This document shows, piece after piece, positions 24,841 through 35,089 of a stretch of DNA of 64,000 bases. The stretch is from NCBI RefSeq assembly GCF_963678975.1, contig NC_089273.1, positions 5,720,507 to 5,784,506 of the forward strand, written 5' to 3'. The translations under genes were made by a program, and so were the position numbers. Under the pieces are notes generated by a model that worked only from the letters and a program-made list of their open reading frames with translations, made no database searches and was not told the DNA's origin. Source of the DNA: Dysidea avara (Eukaryota > Porifera > Demospongiae > Dictyoceratida > Dysideidae). How positions within the stretch are numbered: position 1 is the first letter of the stretch; each line of letters opens with the position of its first letter.

Positions 24841-27229
24841 TAAATGTAAATTTTTCATACTAAGTCATGTGTGTATTGTACACACTACTGCTAAGTATCA
24901 CTGTGTGGTAGTATTCCATAACATCTTACTGATGTCTATACTCCACTAATTCAATAAAGACCAAGATAGTTTCCATAGGAAATCCTATCACTAAGTGACT
25001 ACTATATTAGAGCAATATTTTAGACTGTTGTATTAAAGCATTTGTGACTCACTGAGCGAAAACCTGCAATTTCTTGAACTTGACTTCTTCATTGTCTAGA
25101 GGAATGGGCTGTTAAAGTTTCAATCTTATCTGGTGAGTACATTTGGAGTTATGGCAACAGAAAGCAAGAAGAGCAAAACTACTGATTTATACCATGCTGG
25201 CCTCTACAAAGAGTAAATAATTACAAGCAACTCTTAGGTGTGTTTTTTTTACAAGTGCAACAGGCTACGGATTTGGGACTTGTGTCATTCATAAACTGGG
25301 GTATGCATCAAGGTACAACTTTTGGTCTATATCACCAATGCTATTAAGGCAAGAAGGCTACGTACTTAGGAACAGCAATGATAAACTTATGTTTTACTGA
25401 AGGTAAACAGTTAACGCACATACATAACTCACAGAATAACAGCATATACACACAAGCAGACATTTCACAATAATTATCATACTGCACCATGCCAGGTGAG
25501 TGAAGTGTGTTCACCAATAAGAACATTTATAATGTCATTGCCGTCGCTGTCATTAACTTGATAGCAACTTACAACAGTAGCTACTTGATTCTCTGAGAGA
25601 TTGCATGCTTCAATGGGTCAGCTTTATCACAACCAACAACTTGTTGTATTATAGGACTGTTAGCTGCTACTGAAGTGACTAGAGGACTAAATGATTCAAG
25701 ACTTGATCCATGACTATCTTGGTAGTTAGATGGTAATGATGAGGTGGTGATGTCATCATTAACTGGTGTTATTATTGAAGAAATGAGCTCTCCATTTTAC
25801 TACTGTCAACTAATTGTGGAGAGAATGAAAACAATCAAATTAACTGAAATATTGCATGCTAGTTATGATTATAACTCAGGTGGCCACAAGACGATGGATC
25901 TAGAAGCTTGTACACCACATATTTGGTGTTAACAGTGGAGACAATAACACCACTTTCATACTGACCTCAAGACTATTTTATTACAAATAGGGCAATTTTT
26001 TTGTGGGAATTCCCTACACATTAAGTAGCCATGAGCTCTCAAAAAATGACTTATTACTTTCTCATTTCTTTCTACCCACTTGTAAAATCATGACATCCGA
26101 CTACCTTGCAATATAGCACATATTAAGGAGCTTCAAAGTGACAAATTTTACTGAATACAAAATAAACGGTCATAGAGTCATACATGTAATGTGTGTTAAT
26201 TTGCTTATGTAGACATAAACAAGATTGCTATTAAAAATTTTATTCATTTAATATTCCTTCATAGCTACAGTATGTGTATGTACTAGTGACTACAGGGATA
26301 AAAACTATACCTTGGTGGATTTTCAATTCATATATGGTGAACATTTTAAGCCAAATCCCAACTCTGAACCATTTCAAAATGGTATATGGCTGTGAATGCC
26401 TGCTGATTAATGGTAGTTTATTTTAGCGTAGTAAACAAATGTAAACAAATTTCCAAAATGTCTTGATATGCCTCTCTAATCTGATGCTCCGGCATAAATT
26501 TTGCTGGATTAAGGAGGTTGTTGGATTATCAAGTCACCTCTGTGTCTGAAATCTAGAATTATGTCAGATTATGCAGTAAATTACAAGTAAAATGGATCAC
26601 ACAGTGTTTTAAATATGAATTAATTGTAGAATTTGCAAGTATCATCAACCAATTAATATTTTCTGTGATCATTTTAATAATGCTATTATTTACTGTCGGT
26701 TAGCTACATGTGACTGGGCCAGTGATGGACACAACAAAGCACTCATCTATTAATTTTCATAGCCACAAACACAAACAGATTTTTGGATACCAAGTTGAAT
26801 TTCATGTTCAAATGTCTAGTATTAATTTTGTTTGCATCCTCTCTTTTGTGGTGCGTTGATTTTATACAGATTCTTTATTTTGCTACATGCTACATTGCCA
26901 TCGCTATAGTGCTACATCACTACATCACCATTGTAGTATCTACACAAAAGAAAGGAAATCAACTTCTGATGATAAAGCTCGAGAAAGTTGCTGCAGTTGA
27001 AGAAACTATTAAAACTATTTTCGAGTAAAAATTTTATGGACAATCTGTACCCACAATTTTTTATTTACTCAAAACAAAAACTTTTTAACACAATTTTTCT
27101 TTGTAGTACCATCATTAGGAGATGGCTCTTATTTGAATTTGAAGGTTCCAGTTCCAAAATCACTGATTGTGTGATGTTTGTAGACAAACAACTGATGTCA
27201 AATGTTCCTCTCCATGTTAAGTGCTAGTA

Positions 27230-28318
27230 TAATGCGCCAAGGCATGTAGTTCCAAAATTTTGTTTTGATGATAATTTCAGATCAATAACAGATATCTTAA
27301 TTCTGTTTTTTTTTGCACATCATTATGTTCAAATATTACTAATTATTTGTATAGCTGTTGTTATGGTAACAACCACAAAAATGTCGCAATTTACATATCA
27401 GTGATTTTTAGCTTTTTTGAAACTAGTCCTCCATACTTCTGAGTTTTGCTAAACAATTGTAGTTCATGAAAGCTCTCATTGAGCCAAAGAATTCTTGTTG
27501 AACAGATTTAGAAAATTTGCTTTTACAAGGAAGTTATACCCATTTTTCCAATTTTCATAGGTTTTTGAAAAAATGAAACTTGTTTCACATGCTTATAATT
27601 TTTTATGAATACTCATTGTTTTCTTGAAGAAGATTGGCTAGACTAAAACTTCTGTTGAACAAATTCTAAATTTTCTATTTAGTTTTTGTTTTATAACTGT
27701 GTAAAGTCAATTTATGGCTTCGGCAATGAAATTTATCAAATACCACTGTTAATAAACATGCATGCTGCAGCAATTCAGACAAGAATAAACAATATAAAGT
27801 AGTATGACATAGTATACTAATAAGTATGACATAGTATACTAATGAGTATGACATAGTATACTAATGAGTATGACATAGTATACTAATGAGTATGACATAG
27901 TATACTAATGAGTATGACATAGTATACTAATGAGTATGACATAGTATACTAATGAGTATGACATAGTATACTAATGAGTATGACATAGTATACTAATGAG
28001 TATGACATAGTATACTAATGAGTATGACATAGTATACTAATGAGTATGACATAGTATACTAATGAGTATGACAAAGTATACTAATGAGTATGACATAGTA
28101 TACTAATGAGTATGACATAGTATACTAATGAGTATGACATAGTATACTAATGAGTATGACATAGTATACTAATGAGTATGCTAATAAGTATGACATAGTA
28201 TACTAATGAGTATGACACACGTAACATAAAAGTATAAAAACTCTGGTAGAACATACCTAACTAAAAATGAGTGGGCGAGCAGTTGAATATTTTTGGAAGT
28301 TCATGCCTTGGTGCACTA
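27230..28318. mobile_element. TA-inserted transposon (Tc1/mariner-like) carrying a minisatellite
   Basis: Terminal inverted repeats TAATGCGCCAAGGCATGTAG and complement (CATGCCTTGGTGCACTA). TA flanks both sides (27228-27229 and 28319-28320). Copy 1 of the duplication shows the empty site CTAG-TA-GCAAG at about 21684. No transposase is visible in the 1089 bp, which include the 22-bp tandem array, so the element is non-autonomous. Confidence 0.85.
27803..28213. repeat. 22-bp minisatellite, ~18-19 copies
   Basis: Near-perfect tandem copies of AGTATGACATAGTATACTAA followed by TG. One copy has CAAAG for CATAG, and one near 28176 is partial (GAGTATGCTAATAAG). The monomer contains the palindrome AGTATACT. 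Homogeneity implies recent expansion after insertion. Confidence 0.97.
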
Positions 28319-28992
28319 TAGCAAGGTGATGCTAAATTTTGGTGTCATGTAACTCAATAATGTCAGAAGATACTGCTGAGGTCAGTCTGTTATCATAAAC
28401 TTTTTGTGATGTACTTACATACTATAATTATAGATAGTTAAATAGATTAGCATTTTTCAAAATATAAAGGATTAAAGTTTTCAATGAAGTACTTTAAAAC
28501 CATAATTAAGCAGATATCCCATAATTTATGGATCACTGGAAAGGTCAATCAACAGTCTTCCATCAGTGAAAATTGTGCTTTAAAATATTTACACAGTGCA
28601 AAGTTGTATGCAATTGATTTTGTATGACACCTGTTCATTTCATACTATATAATAGCTATTACCATCCTCTATGTATCTGATAGGCATCTTGGAGATGAAA
28701 CAAGCTGTTCAACTCTATGCCGTCTGTGCTGTTTGTGCTAAAGAGGTGTTCTACCTTCCAGTGTATGTTGAAAACTGAAATCCCAAGTCCAAAAACTACT
28801 GTGCAAACACCTCTATATTGTTAGATGGCTGTACAAGTAAAGACTTAGGGGCTTAGTGGCATAGCATGCTGAAAGGCATGCAAATGTTTATTTTGTGTGT
28901 AAAAACATGAATATTTGAATAATTCATTGTATCATACAGTATGCTATGCATAAATATGGATGAAAAAACATAACAATAGAATTAACTTTTTA

Positions 28993-29185
28993 CAGTGAAA
29001 CCTCAGTCATCCGGACCCCACTTATCTGGATTCTCGGTTAACCGAACTACAAAAATAACTATTAGAGTACTGACTTTCTATTAGGGTAGTTGATGATACT
29101 AAAAATTTCTAATCTATACATAGTTTTAGAAATACGTATGGACCATCCCTGGTCCTAAGGTGTTCAGATAACTGAGGTTCCACTG
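28993..29185. mobile_element. pogo/Tigger-type MITE, copy 2 orthologue
   Basis: Same insertion as 22347-22530, with TA duplications at 28991-28992 and 29186-29187. It keeps an internal stretch (GTTAACCGAACTACAAAAAT) that is shortened in copy 1. Confidence 0.85.
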
Positions 29186-29230
29186 TAGTTAGTATTGACT
29201 AAGTCACCAGCCAGTTCACCAAGTCACCAT

Positions 29231-29643
29231 TAGGGACCCGCCGATTATGCTCATAATTTTACCTATTATGCTATGCTGCACTGCTCAAAAATTTACCTAT
29301 TATGCTCAAATTATGCCCAATTATTTATGCTTCAGTTCCCATGCTCTAGCAATAATTTCCAATTTATGGATAAATAATAAGTGGCTGAAGCACAAACTTA
29401 CTTGTCAAAATGTATATCACAGAAAATATCGATATACTCTAATAGAACAGTCAGCTATATGATTGTTCTATTAGAGTTACTGACTGTTCTATTAGAGTAT
29501 ATCGATCTTTTTGTGATAGCTATTTTGATAAGCAAGAATTCATACTATTACACAAATATTCTATCTATTATGCTAGCATTATGCTCAATGCTTTCAGACA
29601 CCTATTATGCTCATAATTATGCCAGCATAATCGGCGGGTCCCT
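29231..29643. mobile_element. hAT-like MITE, TAGGGACCCGCC termini, ~413 bp
   Basis: Perfect termini AGGGACCCGCCGATTATGCT and complement (AGCATAATCGGCGGGTCCCT). AGTCACCA occurs on both sides (about 29222-29229 and 29644-29651), an 8-bp duplication as made by hAT transposases. The empty site AAGTCACCACTTATTAGCC is at about 22570 in duplication copy 1. The interior has inverted repeats built on CTCTAATAGAACAGTCAG. The exact boundary is uncertain by one base. Confidence 0.85.
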
Positions 29644-30356
29644 AGTCACCACCTATTAGCCATACTCAAGAAACAGCACCGACTCCAGCTTGTCTCAGTC
29701 ACAAAGACTTCTCACATCCTGGAAGATAAATGCTAGCAATACAAAACAATTTTGATACTTAATGCATGCAGGTGTACATAATACAGCACCGACCATGTAT
29801 TTTACAATGTCTATACTTGTATACTAGATAGCTACTTCAGCAAGTCATACCATCTACTCTTGCAAGGCCAGACCATCCATCATAGCACCTCATACATTGC
29901 CTAGCATTTACTGCCTATTCTGAACCCTTGAATTATTTAATATGAGGGACACTCATTCTTCATACCACAACATTGATTAATTCTAACAAGTCTGCTTTCA
30001 TGCACCACAAAGCATTGCTTGTTGAGTTACTTGTGTAGCCTGCAGTGATCACTTCTGAATCACTTCTATGACGCTTCAACTTGCAGTTAGGTGACATAAT
30101 GTTTATCATTCAAGTGATGCAACATGAGTGGCCTATGGGAAACAGTTAGCAGATCCTCTGTCAGAATCAGAAGCATTAGGTCTGGGGCACCATGACAAGA
30201 AGAAGAGGTATGACAAGCGAAACTAAACAGTATGACTTTCAGTGGTATCTAGCAGACTAGTACAATCATAGAATGTATAAACATTGTGAGGTATACAAAA
30301 TCCAAGAAAAGTAATGTCCCTGGTCCAAGGATCAACTGATTATACCAACCCACCTA

Positions 30357-31233
30357 GGGGGAAGGAAGCACGGGTGCTTGGGCACCCATAAATATTTCTA
30401 CTGATCCTTCCTTTTCTAACTTGTCAATGATTCCAACTGCTGATTCTATCCACTACGGTGCCACAGCTTGACTAGTGAAAACGTTTGCAGCGAATTCTTG
30501 CATGGAATAAACGCTTTGCGTTTAATTAAGTCTGATTTCTAAAAATAACTGTGTAGATTACAAGATTTAATTTTGAAAAACAGAGATGTGCCCACCCGTA
30601 CCCAGTGAACAACCTGCGGGGTTGATACAAGCATTCATCAAATTGCTGTTTTCAAGTGCATGACATGGGTAGATACAGTTATTAACTCTATCTGTATGCA
30701 TATAGAATAACTTATCATTTTAGCCAACAATTACTCCATGCCTGTTACTGATACATTGTGGGACTTCAGTATCACATGCCATACAACCCACACATAGGGA
30801 TGTTTCAACCATAGATTCTTCAACTCAACACTACTGAACTGAGATTTTTTGTACTGACTCGTCCTTGTGGCTGAAACATGCCTGACCACTCTGTGATCAC
30901 AAAATTGTCACAACATCAGTTCATCCACTCAGACTGTGACACAGTATATAGGGACAATATGTAGGGGAAATATTTCCTGTACCAGCTAATAACTCTACCA
31001 CAATCTGCTGAGTGGTCCTAAAGACTTCTCTCACATTGTTTACTTGATTTGATTCCTCATCGTGGTTGTATCACAATAAATTTGAGTACTGATTATACAG
31101 CATTACCTACCGAAATCAAGTAGCAAAACAGCTAGTCGTCTTGAGTATATTGGCCACTTCACAGGGTCTATATACAGGCCAACTCCAAACTATGATGGCT
31201 TTAATGTGACAACAAATTGGCACCATTCATTTT
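30357..31233. mobile_element. 877-bp insertion flanked by 9-bp repeat ACCCACCTA
   Basis: ACCCACCTA is at 30348-30356 and 31234-31242, and is single at the matching place in copy 1 (about 23237-23250). No terminal inverted repeats: the left end is GGGGGAAGGAAGCACGGGTG, the right end is CACCATTCATTTT. No coding sequence is recognised. It could be a truncated retroelement or a cut-and-paste element with degenerate ends. Confidence 0.7.
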
Positions 31234-31544
31234 ACCCACCTAATACACACCACAACTATAATGCTGGCTTGTGTACAGATAATCAAGTATCAACCCATTT
31301 CTGTCTACAGTAATATAATGTAAAGCTGCTATGAACCACAAAATAAATTACAAAATTGGACAGACAGATGCTAGCACTTAGATTGCTCTAGTTGAAAATT
31401 TAGACTATATACATTGCACTATGTATGCAGGTAATGACTGCAACAACACTTTATATGTATCAACTATCATAAGCTCCCTACTAAGGACACTTCAATTTGT
31501 CTCCATATAAATTAGAGTCCCAAGGTATTTGTTATTATAGACTA

Positions 31545-32267
31545 TGTACGATCTAGGGTATGGTACTCTCATTCATATACACAACAGATACTTATTTTTG
31601 GAGAGAGAAAAATGTATACCTTATTTTGTTGTATAAAAGCTGCAAATTCCTGTCCTGATTATAAGCTGGGGGTATCCAGCATATTTGGAAAATAAACACC
31701 TGGTCTCAAATTGAGGCCCATGCTAGCAAAAGAGTCTACTGGTAGTAGCTTTAATTTCCTTCAAACCTACTATCATTACGTGTAAAACCATCTGAGAGGC
31801 TACAAGTAATCACATGTGTAGTCTGCGAGAGTCTGGGTGAATGCAGATAGCAACTCATTTTTAGGCCTTGACTATAGTTGTTTTATGTAGCCAACACACT
31901 GTATAAATGTTCTCTCTGCTTATCATTACAGTAATGGCATTCTACCATGACTTGAATTTAATCACATTCCAGGAATGACTCAGACCTATCCAAAATGAAT
32001 GCCTGGTCTCAAAAAAGGCCCTATTTATCGCTCAATAATGCTGGGAAGGAAATAAAAGACTCAGCTTTTATACGAGGCAATATGGCATGCACTTTATGCT
32101 GAATGCTTATGTGAAGGGAATGCTTGAGAGGTAAAACTATTGTTTTGGCTATTATAAAAGCAAGTTCTTATGTAAACTATGCAACATATACACTTGTAAA
32201 GATGTTTAGCTTTAGAATGGTTTATCATATACCTAGTACATTCAATGGTTTCAATTTTTTATAAGAC
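31545..32267. other. Unassigned sequence, possible old foldback element
   Basis: GTATAAAAGCTG (about 31630) and its inverse CAGCTTTTATACGAGGC (about 32065) frame a ~450-bp segment that also has CCTGGTCTCAAA twice (31700, 32005). This suggests a decayed element with inverted ends. No gene is seen. Confidence 0.35.
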
Positions 32268-32275
32268 CATTGTAC

Positions 32276-32620
32276 TAGGGCTGGGGGATAGTATGTGCAT
32301 ATCGGAATATCGGGATAGTATCACTATTGGTATCGCCTATATCGCTTTAAAATTACTATCGGACAGTAATTAACAAGTAAAATACGGAGAAATATCTGCA
32401 AAATACTTTAAAATAATAACTTTTTGGAACAAGAATCAGTCTAAAAGGCTGTTTAATATCTTATGCAAAATACATGCAAGGGTACATCCCTCCTTACAAC
32501 TCTCTTTGAAGGCAACTAATAGGAAATAGGTGAATTATCACTATCGTTTTACTATCGTCTATTGTGAACAGTGGCTTGACATCGTTCGGACAGTGAAAAT
32601 TTCACTATCGCTCAGCCCTA
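32276..32620. mobile_element. hAT-type MITE, 345 bp, 8-bp target duplication
   Basis: Ends TAGGGCTGGGGGATAGT and ACTATCGCTCAGCCCTA. Perfect 8-bp duplication CATTGTAC at 32268-32275 and 32621-32628. TAGGGCTGGG ends with 8-bp duplications are typical of hAT MITEs. Confidence 0.92.
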
Positions 32621-33049
32621 CATTGTACATGTCATACATGAGCTATAGTAGTTTTACTCATACACATAATATTATTACTTACATCAGAATTCAATGAATT
32701 CTCAATTCTGTAGAATCTTTCCCTACTCTGCAAAAAAAAAAAAAAAAAAAAAAGAATCTGTATAAGATTGAAACACCACAACAGAGACATACTAAATATT
32801 TGACCATAAAATTCAACATTTTAATATTTGGTATCCAAAAATCTGTTTGTGTCTGTGGCTTGGAAAATTAATGGATGAGTGTTTTGTCATGATACGTACA
32901 TAGTTAACATTACTATATATAACAGCAGCAATAATTGTTTGTGGAAGACTTGGCTAATGATGTGGCATTGATGATGTAAGGCCCACCATATGGCAGTATG
33001 TACTATTAAGGTGAGAGGGTGACCACTAGGTTATTGACTGTGAGAAAAT

Positions 33050-33265
33050 AAAGAAAAGCAAGCCTCCAGCAGCTATGTGGACACAGTTATTTCTGTCAAG
33101 TAAACCAGCTCTGAGATACTTACCACTGCACTTGAGTCTGTGCGCCTGTGACAGAACTAGTAGCTTGCAGGAGATGTGCAGATAGAGGCCGTGATCTTAA
33201 AGTTACACAGTTCTGACATCGCTAAGTAACCGGTGCTCTCACCACTTGGCTATGTTGCTTTGGGA
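33050..33265 (-). mobile_element. SINE, tRNA-like head, minus strand
   Basis: Read on the minus strand it begins AACATAGCCAAGTGGTGAGA (A-box-like TAGCCAAGTGG) and ends GCTGCTGGAGGCTTGCTTT. The head is nearly identical in its A box to the SINE at 14040. Confidence 0.7.
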
Positions 33266-33304
33266 AAGTTTACCATTGATCTTATAGTAGAGGGGTAGCT
33301 ATTT

Positions 33305-33553
33305 GTGACCGGGCCTGCGAAAACAGGGCATGTGGGCACAAACTACACCCCATCACTCTACAGGTCATATCTCAGTACTGGAAAAGTATATTTCCATTCT
33401 GTAACTTGCATCATGATGCCAATGAAATGCTTACTATGAGCGGAAAATTGTAATGCCATAGCATAATGGTACAAAAAGTTATGAGTGATGAAATTGTGAA
33501 AAGGTAGGCAAAAATCATGTGCCCACATGCCCTATTATCGCAGGCCCGGTCAC
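33305..33553. mobile_element. GTGACC MITE, 249 bp, 4-bp target duplication ATTT
   Basis: Ends GTGACCGGGCCTGCGA and TCGCAGGCCCGGTCAC. ATTT at 33301-33304 and 33554-33557. The paralogue near 18760 lacks it. Confidence 0.85.
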
Positions 33554-33890
33554 ATTTATACATTGATAATTGCATAACAACACATTGGACTAATTGTAAT
33601 GCATCTATCATATGTAAACCACATTACCGGCTAAATAGGGGAAGTATGGATGGGGGGGATTTTAAAGCGAAGCTCAGGCTTTTGACTCAGGGATTAAATA
33701 ACTCATGTATATATTCATGAGTACAAACTAGCCATGTAGGTTACAACCTGCACAAATTTGTACACATGACATCTGTCGACTATGGCAGGGATTAGTGGGG
33801 GAATCACAGAGTAGACAAACCTCTATCCCCAGTAGTGGGGCTTTTGCTCTTCCAACACTGTAATGGGAGTAATTAAGGGCTTAACAATGA

Positions 33891-34244
33891 TAAGTACATA
33901 TTCAATAATAAAATGATAGCTACCTATAAGCTACAAGCTCTAAGCTAAAGAATAATGAGGTAATAATGATCATTCACTGTGTTGGCAGGAAAGTACGCAC
34001 ACACTATCTAGTAGCTAGCTACACAAATAAGTTAGTTACCGAGAAGTTATCCATATATCACCAGTGAGGTAGCTAATTGTGTTGTTAGTCTAGTGAGGGT
34101 CCACTGTAGTAGCCACATGGTACTCCGCAGTCAGATCTCTGTCAAGTATCGAGTTCACCATTCTGCGGCGCGCAATTTTAATACTGAATCAGTGACTGCT
34201 GAGATAAATGCACATATATAGAAATAAATAACGTAAATTTATGT
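33891..34244. other. Intergenic, no gene seen
   Basis: No coding region, repeat or structured element is recognised. Confidence 0.5.
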
Positions 34245-35060
34245 ACATCAAGACACACGGTAGTGTGTCGTGCGGCCCAAGAAGCCGGCGCGCCACACCC
34301 GTGAGTATATTGACAGGAAGAACGAAAACGTCATTTTCACACCTTTGTATCTCGGTGATCACTTATCTGATTGGAACCAAATTTGCTACACAGTTGCCCG
34401 CCAGCCAAGGGAGTCTACATTCCAAATTTGAAGGAAATCGCTCCAGCCATTTCCGAGATACGAGCTGCCAAAGTTTCGTTTTTTTTCTTCGTTTTTTTTT
34501 TTTTCTTCTTCGTCTTTTCGCACACTTGCAAAAATTGCTATAACAAGCAAACGCGTACTCCGATCGCCTTGAACTTTGGCACACAGAAAGGGAGTCCAAA
34601 GGCGAATCCTAGCATCAAATTTGGTACAAATCCGATGAATGGTTCAGGAGTGATGACCGATTATTCGCGTAAAACAAGATCGATTTGTTGTCACGCCTAC
34701 AGGGTAAACCGCTTCATGGAATGAGTTGAAAATTGCTATGTAGGTGGAGTAACCATCGTAGGAGTGCCTTTTGGTGGTTTGAAAGGAATCGAGATAAATA
34801 CCACGGAGATATGACACAAAACCCAACCTCTGTCACAATTACGCGATCGATTTTTATGAATAAAAAAGTATTAGTTTTCACGCCTACTAGGCAAACCGCT
34901 TAGAGCAATGAGCTGAAAATCGGTGTATAGCTGGAATAATCTTCATAGAAAGTCCTTGCAGTAGTACAGAAGAATCGGATTACAAACCACTGAGTTATGA
35001 TTCGAAAGCCAACTCCGTGTAGCAAATGCGAGATCGAGATACTCTAATAGAACAGTCACC
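34245..35060. repeat. Head region of the composite element
   Basis: Contains two parallel segments, each a weakly matching ~150-bp block with phrases such as GCCTACAGGGTAAACCGCTT and GCCTACTAGGCAAACCGCTT. Open frames up to 117 residues exist on both strands but are low-complexity in part (T-rich run at 34490-34515) and are not kept in the related head at 43925. It ends in GAGATACTCTAATAGAACAG (35036-35055). Confidence 0.5.
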
Positions 35061-35089
35061 ATAATAGAACATTCGGCTAATTTATTTAC

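Larger units (their letters stand above)
26783..28900 (+). pseudogene. Possible decayed gene fragments, duplication copy 2
   Basis: Counterpart of 21260-22200. The first block is longer here: an open frame 26783-27028 (81 residues) with two hydrophobic stretches (LVLILFASSLLW and FATCYIAIAIVLHHYIT) and a charged end. The block after the acceptor is at 27107-27175 and the third at about 28697. The 1.09-kb element at 27230-28318 separates them. No family is recognised, and stops between blocks argue against a live gene. Confidence 0.3.
23573..31540. repeat. Segmental duplication, copy 2 (~8.0 kb)
   Basis: Directly follows copy 1 in the same orientation, after a short TTATTA-rich joint. It contains array unit 5 and three insertions absent from copy 1 (27230-28318, 29231-29643, 30357-31233), and lacks the 18198-21163 segment of copy 1 (join at ACTGTCGG/TTAGCTAC near 26697). 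Confidence 0.85.
32822..33890. repeat. Inverted paralogue of 18400-21265 (without the IS630-type element)
   Basis: Reverse complement matches 21265-21150 then, with the transposon 19216-21146 absent, 19213-18400. It therefore shows the pre-insertion state of that transposon. Contains a SINE (minus strand, 33050-33265) and one extra MITE (33305-33553). Confidence 0.75.

Noticed and set aside
34241-34724. 100-117-residue open frames on the plus strand and a minus-strand partner
   Set aside because: They overlap each other, include a T-rich low-complexity run, and are not preserved in the related head at 43925-44470.
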